Translations under genes and position numbers: made by a program
Shown: positions 1 through 11,167 of the stretch, piece by piece
Position numbering within the stretch: the stretch's first letter is position 1
Layout of the letters: the number at the start of each line of letters is the position of its first letter
DNA from: Acytostelium subglobosum LB1
Lineage: Eukaryota > Evosea > Eumycetozoa > Acytosteliales > Acytosteliaceae
Assembly: GCF_000787575.1 (NCBI RefSeq)
Contig: NW_012236510.1
Span: forward strand, 186,001 to 250,000
Reading direction: 5' to 3'
DNA: 64,000 nt
The notes under the pieces: generated by a model
The model's database searches: none
What the model was told of the DNA's origin: nothing
What the model saw: the letters and a program-made list of their open reading frames with translations, nothing else

Positions 1-2
1 GC

Positions 3-3000
3 TTGAGCAGCCAGACTGACATATTCAAGGCTTGGTTCAGGACTTATCGCCTGTTCTCGCCCGACTTGAACTTCCTCCTGATCAAATGGCTGTGCTATCC
101 TCTGTTCCTCAGCGAGAGCGAGCGTTATGAGCTCGTGGAGTTCATCTTGAACGAATGTACACTATCTTCACACGCCAGGAAGCAGCTACTGACGCGACAG
201 GAGCCCTTCTTCCTCGCCCGGCCGCCCACCGCATTGGACCTTTTCACATCGCGCTATCATACATCGACACACATGCCCCTGGCGGCATACGCCGCACTCT
301 TTGACAATGCCAAGTTGTTCAAGATACTGTTTCATCGCGAGGAGCACGACGCTTCATTCCCAACACTGTTGGACATCACCTGCATGCGAGGTTCGTCCGC
401 CATGGTCGGTCACATCCTCGCCACTCAACCCAAGTATCTTGCGATGAACCCAAGTGCGATGCCGTTGTGGTCGGCTGCACACAGCGGCAACCTGGAGGTC
501 CTCAGCCTGCTGAATCATCACACCGAACTAATGAATTGCAAGGATCATCCGCACCAACCCAACGTGTTGGAGTGCTGTCTGCTGCTAGGCCACACCGAGT
601 TCCTCGAAGCATTGTTTAGCCATTGCCCCAACATCAATAGCAAGTTGATTGTCGAGCAGGTCAGTCAAGATCGCGCGCCACATACTCAGCCCGACAAGAG
701 CGACTGCTCGACGCTGGGCATCCTAGTCGCCCAACACAACATCAAGTCGATCACATTCATTTATCGTCACCTCGACATCAAGCAAGCGCAATGGCAGCAT
801 ATCTGCCCTGGGATTCTGCTGCGTCTCGTCAACTCCTCGCAGCCATCAGCCTACCAAGTGCTGCTCCAGCTGCACACGATGGGCCACACGATCGACACGT
901 TTGAGAAAGGACTACCCTATTCATTCTTTGCGCGATCCACACTCAATCTTGGCTTCCTGCTATCGATCAATAACAACACACATGTCAATGTGCATGTCGA
1001 TATGAAGACATGGCTGGCAGTGTACAACACGTATCTTGGCCCTGGCTCTGGCTTTGGCGACCCATTCCACATCCAGCATTTGAGTGCCACGCATCCTTTG
1101 TTCCACGCAGATAGATACAGCCTGCTTGAGCTGTTCCTCGTGCTGGACCAGGAGGAGCTGGCCATGTACATGATCGGATCGCACAGCAAGAAGGTGGACA
1201 TGGGCAAGTTTGGCCAATGCATTCATCATCTGAGTGCTGAGCGCCAGGACAAGTACAAGGAGGCGTTCAACAATGCCAAGTACAGACCAAAGTCACTAGA
1301 GTACAAGGGAGAGGAGATTGATCAAGATATCATTCACATGATGGAGGACCTTATCAAGGAGGAGGAGAATGAGAAGTCCAAACGTCGAGCAAAGTCCAAC
1401 AAGAAGAAAAAGAAGCAGCCTACCTCTGCTGCAACAGTTGGCACACCAACCAAGTCACCAATGAAACAGTATCCCCAAGTACAACAACAACAACAAGAAG
1501 TCAATCATGATGATGGCGAGGATGAAGAGAAAGATGATGATGACTTTGTGTTGACACTCAATACGAATAGAGTGACTACTCCTGCTACTACTACTTCAAC
1601 AACAACAGCCACGACACAGAGCAAACCAAGACAGGTACCAACAAGACAGAATAGCAATGGTAGTCTGAGTAATGGTGGGGGATCAAAGGATACGCCAACC
1701 AAGCGGCCTCCACCACCAACAAAGAGACAGAACTCCAAACAGAACTTATTATCTCAATCACCAACATCCACAACCACGACCACGACTACGACTACACCAT
1801 CAACAACCCAACATCATCCACCACTGACTATTCAGACTCAATGGCCATCGATACCAACCAACCGACAACAACAACAACCATTAACTCCACACAAACAACA
1901 CACACAAGCGACAACACATAATGGCGATACCCTACCATCACCAGGTGGACCACCAAAGATCGTATCACCAACACAACTACAATCGATGACAAGACAGACG
2001 GTCAACATTGAAGAGTTGGAGTGCAAGGTTGGCAAGTTTAGATTCAGCAGGAAGGAGTCACATATCATTGGCAGAGGCAGCAATGGCACGCTGGTATTCC
2101 GGGGCATTTGGAACGAGCGGATACCAGTGGCCGTCAAGCAGATGCAAAAGGCATTCAACAGCCTTATCTCCAAGGAGATACAGGTGCTGATACAGCTGAC
2201 CGACTCGAACTGTCCAAACATCGTGCGCTACATCGACCAGGAGGAGGACGACATGTTTGTCTACCTCGGCATCACGCTCTGCGATCTGTCGCTGCAGGAG
2301 CTGGTCGAGGACAGCCGCCACCACCATCTCCTGGCCAGTCTGAGGCAGGAGCAGATGATCAGCGACATTGTGGAGGGCGTGCGCTTCCTACACTCGCACA
2401 ACATTGTTCACAACGACTTGAACCCGCGCAACATCCTCTTCAAGGACGGCCATCTCCTCATCTCGGACATGGGCCTCAGCAAGATGTTGATCGACTCGTC
2501 ATTCACCTTTACGCACTCGCCCTCAGGTCAAGGCGGCTACCATCCCGCCGAAGTACTGCTACAACAGCGCAAGACTAGTGCCGTGGACATCTTCTCACTG
2601 GGTTGTCTGATACACTATATATTGAGTGGCGGTGGACATCCATTTGGAGACAAGCTATTCCGCGTCACCAACATCCTCATGCACCAGCACATCCAGCTCA
2701 CGAGCCAGATACACGACAACAACATGGCGGTGGACTTGATCACCACGATGATTAGGAAGGATGCGGACCAGCGCCCCACCATCACGCAGGTGCAGAAGCA
2801 TCCGCTCTTCTGGACGGTCGATCATCGGCTCAAGTTCATCGACCGCGTCAACCAAGCGGTCAAGAAGTATCCATTGAAGTACCTCAACTATAACTACGCC
2901 ACTACACCACTGGTGGGCATTACCGCGCCATACCCTGGCGACACGTGGGACAGCGCAATCGATGCACAGCTGCTCAAGGAGTTGACGCAGGGCGTGGCAG

Positions 3001-3236
3001 TGGCGTACAAGTTTGACATGACCAAGGACTTGATTCGATGCATTCGCAATGCTATACATCATCATCAGGACATCTTTGTGGACAAGATCAAGCGACTACA
3101 TTACTTTGACACTGAACAAGCTGCCTACCAATACTTTGAAGACCGACTCCCCAACCTACTCCTGTATCTCTATCAACGACTTGGTCAAGTTATCGAGCTA
3201 GTTGGCTCGCCCTATCTATCCGAGTTCTATGTATAA
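3..3236 (+). CDS. Irl-type (IRE1/RNase L-like) kinase with KEN nuclease domain, 5' end outside window
   Basis: Open from the window edge with no ATG (first codon TTG), so the true start lies upstream; 1077 codons are visible. Residues 1-430 are a helical, ankyrin-like region. About 450-670 is low complexity (Lys, Gln, Thr, Pro runs). About 670-935 is a protein kinase: GRGSNG loop near 690, VAVK lysine near 711, catalytic loop HNDLNPRN with Asp near 805, and SDMG in place of DFG near 821. The C-terminal 140 residues form a KEN domain; DLIRCIRNAIHHH matches the IRE1/RNase L segment that holds the catalytic His. Known of the family: kinase/KEN pairs sense a signal, dimerise and cut RNA; Dictyostelium has several Irl paralogues. 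HND instead of HRD is notable but Asp, Asn and Lys are kept. Which paralogue this is cannot be told. Confidence 0.85.
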   Translation: MSSQTDIFKAWFRTYRLFSPDLNFLLIKWLCYPLFLSESERYELVEFILNECTLSSHARKQLLTRQEPFFLARPPTALDLFTSRYHTSTHMPLAAYAALFDNAKLFKILFHREEHDASFPTLLDITCMRGSSAMVGHILATQPKYLAMNPSAMPLWSAAHSGNLEVLSLLNHHTELMNCKDHPHQPNVLECCLLLGHTEFLEALFSHCPNINSKLIVEQVSQDRAPHTQPDKSDCSTLGILVAQHNIKSITFIYRHLDIKQAQWQHICPGILLRLVNSSQPSAYQVLLQLHTMGHTIDTFEKGLPYSFFARSTLNLGFLLSINNNTHVNVHVDMKTWLAVYNTYLGPGSGFGDPFHIQHLSATHPLFHADRYSLLELFLVLDQEELAMYMIGSHSKKVDMGKFGQCIHHLSAERQDKYKEAFNNAKYRPKSLEYKGEEIDQDIIHMMEDLIKEEENEKSKRRAKSNKKKKKQPTSAATVGTPTKSPMKQYPQVQQQQQEVNHDDGEDEEKDDDDFVLTLNTNRVTTPATTTSTTTATTQSKPRQVPTRQNSNGSLSNGGGSKDTPTKRPPPPTKRQNSKQNLLSQSPTSTTTTTTTTTPSTTQHHPPLTIQTQWPSIPTNRQQQQPLTPHKQHTQATTHNGDTLPSPGGPPKIVSPTQLQSMTRQTVNIEELECKVGKFRFSRKESHIIGRGSNGTLVFRGIWNERIPVAVKQMQKAFNSLISKEIQVLIQLTDSNCPNIVRYIDQEEDDMFVYLGITLCDLSLQELVEDSRHHHLLASLRQEQMISDIVEGVRFLHSHNIVHNDLNPRNILFKDGHLLISDMGLSKMLIDSSFTFTHSPSGQGGYHPAEVLLQQRKTSAVDIFSLGCLIHYILSGGGHPFGDKLFRVTNILMHQHIQLTSQIHDNNMAVDLITTMIRKDADQRPTITQVQKHPLFWTVDHRLKFIDRVNQAVKKYPLKYLNYNYATTPLVGITAPYPGDTWDSAIDAQLLKELTQGVAVAYKFDMTKDLIRCIRNAIHHHQDIFVDKIKRLHYFDTEQAAYQYFEDRLPNLLLYLYQRLGQVIELVGSPYLSEFYV

Positions 3237-4789
3237 AGCAGCAGCCGTGGCGGCAGCAATAGCGGCAGCATATGTTTGGTGCGCGCCAACCAAGACTTCT
3301 TGGATACCGACCCGTCTAGTACCTCTTCTCGAGCTAATGGCTTAACTGAATGAACTGCCTATGTGTGTCTCCTGGTCGCCAGCGGGATACATTGAACAAT
3401 GGAGTGTGTTCACAAACTGACAAAGAGTTCGTTGAACTTAACTTGGACGCGCCAGAAATACCATCCCAGCCTATCCTCACCTATCTATTGTTATCTGAAT
3501 ATGGAAGTAGTCGGGCTGCGGACTGGGAGGATGTGTGGACCCACCACTAAACCCAGGAGATGGCTTGAGTCCATCGCCCTTCGGGTAAGGAAGGAGTTTG
3601 TAGTTTGTGTCTTTGGTCGGTCCACAAGGTCTTTGCAGCATTCTTGAAGATGGCTCCATAGCAATGGATGGCGCATTGCAATTGTAGACCATTGTTGTGA
3701 AATGCTGCAAAGCTTGCATCTATTCATAGAGGCCCTGTGTGTCTCCCCATTAGGCTTGGTCACAGATCTAGATGAAGAACAGGGCCCCCCAAAAAAATAA
3801 TATTAATGTGTTCTCCTTCTATTTTTTTTTTATAAGCCCCGACACACTTTCCTAATATATCCAAATAATTGGAGGCTTTGGACTCGAGGTCCCGACGGAT
3901 AAGTGTGGGTCGTTATTTTCCCCCCCGATTATTTCAATAATCTGTCTTGAAGTTAGTGTGTGTTAGTGTGAGTGTGTGGTGTTATTAAGTCGATGGATGA
4001 AGAGAGGAGGGATGAGAATGTGGGGGTTCGAAGTCTAGACGATCACCCACACACCAACACACTCAGATGTGTTCCAGCCATCTTGATATGTTACACACAG
4101 GTTCATTGGTCAAATGATAGCCACCCCCACAAGTGGGTTGCAATTCAATTTCCAGAACTCTCGCGACACCCACACAAACTCACACTCAGATGTGATTCAT
4201 GTACTAATATAGACGGACGGCCAGGTTGTCATTGACGAAAGGGGGGTAAGCCGGTATAATATATATTATTAAATGAATAGAGAGAATGAATGGCATGGCA
4301 TGGGAGGGTCAATGTATCAGATTATGGAGTGGGTGGTGAAAGTGTGTGTTACGGCCAATGAAGTTGTCCCGTTCATCGGTCTCCGCATGGATGTGGTTTA
4401 AAAGTCCGTATCCACTCATCATTTTCATTTCATTCATAGTTATACAAGATATTCAAACATATACACATAACCAACACCAACCATCCATTCCATCCCACTC
4501 AGATCTCAATAATACCTCCAACTTTACAATTGTGTGTTTATACCAAAGAGTGTGTGTTAGTGATAATCAATCAACTATTACTATATAATAACCAAGTCAT
4601 CAACTTGCCCATCATTGACATTGTAATTCACCCCACCACCTACCATCCAACTACCCCAACCCTGGATACATAGTATATAATATTATACATATCACTGTCC
4701 AACTGTTCAATCTTGTAATCATACTTGTAATTATAATATTTCCATCATCATCATTATAAAATATTTGTATCTATATATAATCAATAACA
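3237..4789. other. 1.5-kb intergenic region, no gene recognised
   Basis: Between the Irl kinase stop and the transporter ATG. The part from about 3400 to 3780 is less AT-rich than the rest and has short open frames on both strands (up to 90 codons) with no recognisable motif. The last 500 bases are AT-rich with TATA-like tracts and many short CA/AT runs, typical of a dictyostelid promoter. No tRNA or snRNA signature was seen. Confidence 0.5.
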
Positions 4790-6668
4790 ATGGCTATTGA
4801 TAAAGAACAACAACACCATGCCGCTGCAAATGCCGATCATAACCCTGAACTCCCCATGGAGAAGGAGACTTTCTCATCAATGGAGTATGAGAAGGAGCTT
4901 GACCAGGTCCCCGACGACCAAGTCCCAACCAGCGATGTCAAGATTGAAAATAGAAAGTTGCCAGCCTCCCTCAAATATATTATGGGCAATGAGATTTGTG
5001 AAAGGTATGTTTATCCCATTAATATTATAATATTAATTCAATCAAATTAGTTAAATTATTTCTTTCACTAACTCAATTAATTAAAATAGATTCTCATTTT
5101 ATGGACTAAAGTCTATCCTGTCACTATACTTCACACTGTTTATGGGTTACAGTGATGATACTGCTACAACAATTATCCATTCATTCAACTTCCTTGCCTA
5201 TGCTTTGTAAGAATTTTATTCAAACTCATTCAATCAAACTCCAAAAATATATACTAACATTTATTAATTCAAAATAATATTATTTAGCCCACTTCTTGGA
5301 GCCTACCTCGCCGATGCTCGTCTTGGAAAGTTCAGAACCATCTTGTACTTCAGTTTGATCTACTGTGTTGGTGGTGTGTTCCTCTCGGTCAGTGCCATCC
5401 CAGGTGTCACTGGTTCTGAGCCAGGCCATCACTCTCCATGGGGCATCATCTTGGGTCTCGGTCTGATTGCCGTTGGTACCGGAGGTATCAAGCCAGTGGT
5501 GTCCGCCTTCTGTGGTGACCAGTTGGGTAACGATCAAAAGTCCCTCCTCCAAAAGGTCTTCCAGATCTTTTACTGGTGTATCAACCTCGGATCATTCTGT
5601 TCCACCATCCTGACCCCACTCCTGAGAAAGTACGTTGGATACTGGCTCGCCTTTGGTATCCCCGCCATCTTGCTCATTATCTCCACCATCATCTACGTCC
5701 TTGGTCGCAAGTCATATGTCCGTCGTCCAACTACCGGAAGTGTGTTGCTCGACTCTGTCAAGATCATTGGCTGCGGAATCCGTGAGATGTTCAGATCCAA
5801 GCGTTCCGGATATGATGACCGTTACTACACAAACAGCTGGTTGGACCGTGCGAAGGTGTCCCACGACTCCAGAATGGTCGACTCTGTCAAGGCTGCCCTC
5901 AAGGTTATCGTTGTGTTCGTCCCAATGCCATTCTTCTGGGCTCTGTACGATCAGACCTCATCAAGATGGACCCAGACCGCCGAGAAGATGGACCGAACAG
6001 TTGGAGGCTGGACCATCGAGCCAGACCAGATCCAGGCCGTCAACCCACTCCTCGTCATGATCCTTGTCCCAGTGTTTGAGTATGGTATCTACCGTCCATT
6101 GAAGAGAGCCAACATCAACTTCTCGCCACTCAAGAGAATGAGTCTTGGAATGTGGTTGGCCATTGCTACCTTTGTCCTTGCCGCCATCATCGAGATGAAG
6201 ATCGACGACCAGCCCGAGGGAACCGTCAGCATCTTCCTGCAGCTGCCCCAATACTTCCTGCTCACCTGTGCCGAGATCCTCATCTCCATCACCGGTCTCG
6301 AGTTTGCCTACTCCCAAGCCCCACGCTCAATGAAGTCCATGATCATGTCAGCCTGGTTGCTCACCGTATCGATTGGTAACGTCATTGTTATCGTCGTCGT
6401 CGAATCAATCAAGATCACCCCACAATGGAAGGAGTACCTTGTCTTTGCCTCCATCATGGCCGTCTTCACCGTTGTCTTCATGGTCATCGCCTACAGATAC
6501 AAGCCAGTCGACCCATCCATCTACGACCATGAGGAGGATGAGTCTGAGAAGGAGGCCAACGAGATGTCCGAGAACTACACCAAGCCCGAGAAAGAGGCCA
6601 ACCAAACCCCTTCCGAGCAGATCCCCAAGAACATCCCATTGGACACCTCCGTGGACACCTCTAACTAA
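4790..6668 (+). CDS. Proton-dependent oligopeptide transporter (POT/PTR2/SLC15 family)
   Basis: Three exons: 4790-5004, 5090-5206 and 5288-6668, joined in frame at GTATGT/TAG and GTAAGA/TAG, give 570 residues, usual for the family. The split codon at the first junction completes the family's ExxER proton-coupling motif (EICER, residues 68-72), followed by FSFYGLKS, which strongly supports the splice model. Next come the GAYLADARLGKFRTI signature (loop 2-3) and GTGGIKP in TM4. About 12 membrane segments are seen, with acidic Glu/Lys-rich cytoplasmic tails at both ends. Family role: uptake of di- and tripeptides driven by protons across the plasma membrane or out of endolysosomes. The substrate cannot be told from sequence. 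Confidence 0.93.
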
Positions 6669-6791
6669 GAGTAGTTTGTCCAACTGTGTGTGAATAAATA
6701 ATCCCATACAATCAATCAATTAAGTAATTAAATTATTTCCAAAATGATCACTCAATCAATCAATTAATCAATAATTTAATTAATATTTAAT

Positions 6792-7273
6792 TTATGAATT
6801 ATATCTCTCGAATATACTAATTAAGCTGTCTAGGAATGGTGGATATTTGGACTTTAGGTCTAGGGTTGTTCCATATTTGTCGTAGGCAGAGAATGTATAT
6901 CTATATGCAAGTGATGATGATCCAGGTGTGATATACTTTGGGTCCAACAATTTGAATTGATCAGATGAAATTATATCCACAAGGATCTTCAAGTCATCTG
7001 GAGTCATCCGACCCCTTTGATTGACCTGGTTAAAGAAGTAGCCTGTCGACAAATCAATCTCCAAGCTCTTGTATTCTCCATTCAATCCTCCTGTTCGCGT
7101 GGCTATGAACTTATCCTAAATCAATCAATCAATCAATATTAGTATGTTACATATGAGTCTGAGATTTGTCTCTAACTTACATATCCTGCTTGTACATGTG
7201 AAGGCTGCCATCCGATCAATAATATGCTGTAGACTAGTACGACAAGGACCAGGTGAAGTACTCGATTATCCAT
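6792..7273 (-). CDS. Small secreted protein of unknown function, two exons
   Basis: Exon 1 is 7273-7181 and exon 2 is 7115-6792, joined in phase 0 at GTAAGT/TTAG; 138 residues. Exon 1 was recovered by following the reading frame upstream of the longer exon and encodes a clear signal peptide (about 12 Leu/Val/Ile in a 20-residue stretch, ending before HVQA-GY). The mature part is about 108 residues and has no cysteine pairs; it contains SLEIDLSTGYFF and ends in FERYNS. I do not recognise the family. It lies next to another minus-strand gene for a secreted protein (8046-9158), so this may be a small cluster of secreted proteins. The intron holds a TGAT run. Confidence 0.7.
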
Positions 7274-8045
7274 TGATTGCTACAACTAGATAGTTTGGTT
7301 AATGGGGCACGTGTAGTGTAGTGGTGTCAACCTGTCTCTCTACCTCTATACTCTATCTCTATCTACTACTACTCCTCTTAACTTGCTCCAATTGGTTGTT
7401 CGTCTCCCTCACTCACTCCCCTACATCCTGCTGCTCCCTCTACATTATTGTTGTACCGGAGACAGACAGGACCAGTCCAGCACGACTTCGTCATACCTGA
7501 CCATTGACTGGGGGTCTGTAATAAGAATAGGTGAATAGGCTAAAGAGACACAATATTAAATGTGAGTCAGCGCTGTGTCTTTAGTTCCGTCCAGCCAGAC
7601 AGCCAGTCAGCGACCATGGATGGAGCCTGTTCGTCCATCCATCTATCCAAGAGTCAATATTGAACAATGATCGTTGCTGAGCGACAATAGCCGACCGACT
7701 AGTAAGTCGTGAGTGTGTGGTCATGTGGTCGTGTGTTGTCAGTGAGTGGTTCGTCTGTGGTGTGGTCGGTCGGTCCAACCCACCCAAGCGATCGATCCAA
7801 CCATGTTCAACCACGCCAATGGATGGTTGTTGGCAGGCGAGTTCCAGTTTGAATGGATGATATTTAATGGGTCATATCTTTCGATGTTGACGCGATGAGG
7901 TGACTGTATATTCATTCGATTGGCTGTTATGTACATCATCAATATTGGAGTCTACTTCTCAGAAGTGGGTGGTAATGGTTGGTTGGTAGTAGTAGTTGTT
8001 GTAGTAGCAATGTCATCATTGCAAGTCAGACAGTAGACATCTTCA
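7274..8045. other. Intergenic region, nothing recognised
   Basis: About 770 bases upstream of the small secreted protein gene. It has CT-rich and TG-rich stretches and short GGTCGGTCGG-type repeats. The only open frames are short, overlapping and without family features. It presumably holds the promoter of the gene at 6792-7273. Confidence 0.4.
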
Positions 8046-9158
8046 TCATTCAGATTGTGTTGTTGTTGTCTGTTGTTGTGGTTGTTGGAAACTGAACAGT
8101 CCATATTCATTGTTCAACACAGTGCCATAGTCTCCAACGCTACCAATTCCCAAGCTGGGTGAGATGAACTCTGTCGGCTGGATGTTCATCGCCTCAAATG
8201 TCTTGTTCAAATTGTCTACTTCGTCCCATGCCAATGTGATACTTTGAGTTTGAATGAGTGAGTGAGTGTGAGTATGTGTTGTTGATAACAACAGCCAGCG
8301 ACAATGACAATGACATCTTTGATCCGATGATGACAGGTTCGTGTTAACATCATCCAATCATACATACTGTGGCTGGAACTGAGAGAACACGTTTGGTGAA
8401 CCATAAGTCTTTATCATCGCTATCTTCTCTGATCGCAATGGCTCTGGTAGTTCATATACCCATTCTAGACAGACAGGACAATGGTTAGCGAATGGTCAAT
8501 GTCTTATGATTGATTGATTGGTGTGATGTTGATACATACCTGGTATTGGTTGATTAGGGATTATATACTTGTAAGTTGTGTTTACTATTAGGTCTGACAT
8601 GTATTGAAGACATTCAGTGATCTCAATGTTCCACATTCCATACTGTCCACTAACGACCACTTCACTACAGTTAATATGACAACTCAATGCCTTCACTGAT
8701 AGACTACCAAGAATACTTTGAACTCTTTACAAGTAGAGTTAGTCAGCCACTCACTCACTCACATCAATCAATCATATGTGACTGACTACTACTTACTCTT
8801 TTTGGATATCAGATATGAATGATTGATTGAACTCTGTAAGATAGAGAGTGATGTGTGGAAGTGATGTCTTGCCTAGGTTGATTTGATCACTTGGCGCAAG
8901 TTGATGTATCTCATTGTTGTATGCTATTACCAACTCATAGGTATCATTATCAAGTTGTAAATGAATGTCTAGTGATATTCCTGTTGTTGGTGTAGGTGTA
9001 ACTGTTGGTGTAGGTGTGACTGTTGGTGTAACTGTTGGTTTATGTGTAGGTTTATGTTTATGATTGAGATTGATTGTTGTACTTGTTGACAATGTTATAA
9101 ATAAACATAATAATGTCAATAACGACACAATCAATCTTATTCTATATGATGATATCAT
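8046..9158 (-). CDS. Secreted 2H-phosphoesterase-like protein, four exons
   Basis: Exons 9158-8797, 8724-8540, 8464-8368 and 8241-8046 join in frame (279 residues). There is an N-terminal signal peptide (LIVSLLTLLCLFI), then a Thr/Pro/Val-rich spacer (residues about 37-62). HITLYLTEF begins at residue 102 and HITLAWDE at residue 215. Two HxTx motifs about 110 residues apart are the defining catalytic pair of the 2H phosphoesterase (LigT/CPDase/AKAP18-like) superfamily, each flanked by hydrophobic residues as expected of beta strands. The second His is made by joining CA at the end of exon 3 to T at the start of exon 4, so it appears only after splicing. 2H enzymes hydrolyse cyclic phosphate or 2',5' phosphodiester bonds; the substrate here is unknown. 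The tail is Gln/Thr-rich. Confidence 0.7.
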
Positions 9159-9429
9159 ATTTATTTATAAGTTATAAGTTGTACGTTGTTATAAGTAATT
9201 CATTCAAATGTGAATTGAGATAAAGATGGAGGTCTGCATTGAGAACATGCGAGCTTTCGTTTGAATTTTCATTAAGGGGGCCATCCCAAGATATTTTCTT
9301 TTATTGATCGGTCATCAATTATTATTATCTTTGACATTATTTCCAATGAGATGGCGATGATCATTGAGATATGTATTGTCGGGATCAATCCTTATTGCTA
9401 TTGAACTTCAAAATTTAATAAAAAATGAT

Positions 9430-11138
9430 TTAAATCATTATTGCCAGTGTGATGGTAATGATCAAAACAATGATGATGTGATGATTACGAGCATTTTGGG
9501 ATCGGATGATTGAGTGGGATGATGATGGCCTCGGTGTTGTTGGACCTCCACCGTATTGACATTGGTTTCCAGTCCAAGTACATCCATTGGCTTGTGTACA
9601 TATTAACTCTGTGTTGAATGTTGGACATGATGTTGTAGGCTCCAACATATCCATTGGGACATTGACATATTTGTGTTCCAGGAGTGATACAAAGTCCAAC
9701 ATTGCTGCAGTTCTTGAGGCATCCCATCACTGAACAGTTGGCGGCCGACTGATAATAGTCTTCACATTGACAGATACCATACACACACATTCCATGTCCA
9801 TAGCAATTGAGATACTTGGTGCATGTGTGATCGAAGGTCAATACGATCTGATTGTTTGTGCGACTCACTGTGTACTTGTCAATGTTGGTGGTGTCTTGGT
9901 TCCATGTCACCTGGGCGCTCGATGGTTGGTAGGTGATTTGACCGCCAATCGAGATGAGATTGAATGGGTCCTTGTACACTGGACTGGTCGACTGGAACTT
10001 GACAATCAGTATTGAGTTGAGGAATGTCACGGGGCCATCGACTCGGAATGGTGCCATTCCATTGGCTTCGAGTGCGTCAGTGTAGATGAGTGTGGCCGCC
10101 GAGTATGTCGTGTAGTTGCTCTTGACAATCAGGCTGTTGATCGAGTCGGTGACCATGCTATCAAACTTAATGAATCCATTCGTGTGTATCACACTTCCGA
10201 GTACGGTCGTTTGGGAAGTTGGATGGAACACACCATTCTTGTTGAATGTAGTGTTGTACGATATGAGTTGGCCACCATTGATATCAACGTTATCAAACAA
10301 TGAGTAGGTATCATTCACGACACCGCCATCCTGGATCAACATATATTTGATATTGTTGTTGTTGCCCGAGAAGACACCTCCAAATGCATAGACCATGTCA
10401 AACATGGAGCTTGGTGCCGAGAGTGAGCCGGCGGTCACAGTGACGTTGGAAATAATTTGTGCACTATCTATGATGAGCTGGGAGGCGGACGAGTCCAGCA
10501 TAACCTGAGCCAAGATGTTCTCGTTGTAGATCTGTCCACGAAGCAACACCTTGCCCATGATATGAATATCGCATGATTTCGGTGTATTAAGGCAAGCAAT
10601 CTCGTCTACAATCGAATCCTGCAAGTATATATTACAATAAGCACCATTACCAGAGAGGTACAGGTTTGTAATGTTTGAGGTTATCGGTCTGAATTGACCG
10701 CCAGTGATGCTCAGCATTCCCTTGCTGCTGACGGATGTGACGGTAATGTTGGACCAGGATTGTACTAGATTCAACGTTGTCTTGGACTGAGATACGGCCA
10801 CCAGCTTATTGAGGACGAGTGCTGTCTTTGATGTTATTGATACTCGTGAGACACCATTGACAAACAGGTTGTTGAAGGTTGTTCGGTTCAAGCCGAGCAG
10901 GACTGATGACTGGTTTCCAAAGATGTAGATATCACTCGTGGCATCAATAATTAGATTGCTCACGTTCAGTGCTCCTCTGAACCTGAGTGTACTGGTGACC
11001 TGCATGGGACAGACCACCGACACTCCTCCTTTTCCTCCTACGAAGGTGGCATTGTTCAGAATGATGTTGTTCTCAGCGGTTGGGGAATGGATGCCACCTC
11101 CCAAGATACATGATGGCGCGCGACATTCGAACAAGCTT
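9430..11138 (-). CDS. EGF-like, beta-helix-type cell-surface protein, 5' end missing, frame change near the 3' end
   Basis: Open from about 11138 with no ATG or signal peptide. About 430 residues rich in short Asn/Val/Ser strands (NIILNNATFVGG type) resemble a right-handed beta-helix. A Cys-rich EGF-like pair follows (CYGHGMCVYGICQC and NVGLCITPGTQICQC). Between about 9630 and 9655 the sensible reading moves to another frame, which continues with Cys-containing sequence and a hydrophobic tail (VLIITITLAIMI) ending at 9430, like a GPI or TM anchor. I saw no intron that explains the shift, so either the sequence has an indel error or the gene is damaged. It resembles the many dictyostelid anchored EGF-repeat proteins. 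The 5' truncation coincides with an AAGCTT hexamer (see findings). Confidence 0.7.
11133..11138. other. AAGCTT hexamer at the meeting point of two 5'-truncated genes
   Basis: The minus-strand EGF-like gene and the plus-strand two-TM gene both lose recognisable 5' sequence at this point, and their open frames overlap only across it. AAGCTT is the HindIII site, so a cloning or ligation chimera is a real possibility; a natural rearrangement is the other. Confidence 0.5.
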
Positions 11139-11167
11139 GGTCGGGAATTGATGAGATTAGACAGTAT

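Noticed and set aside
4020-4060. GGTTCGAAGTC, resembling a tRNA B box
   Set aside because: No matching A box, acceptor stem or anticodon loop at the right distance on either strand.
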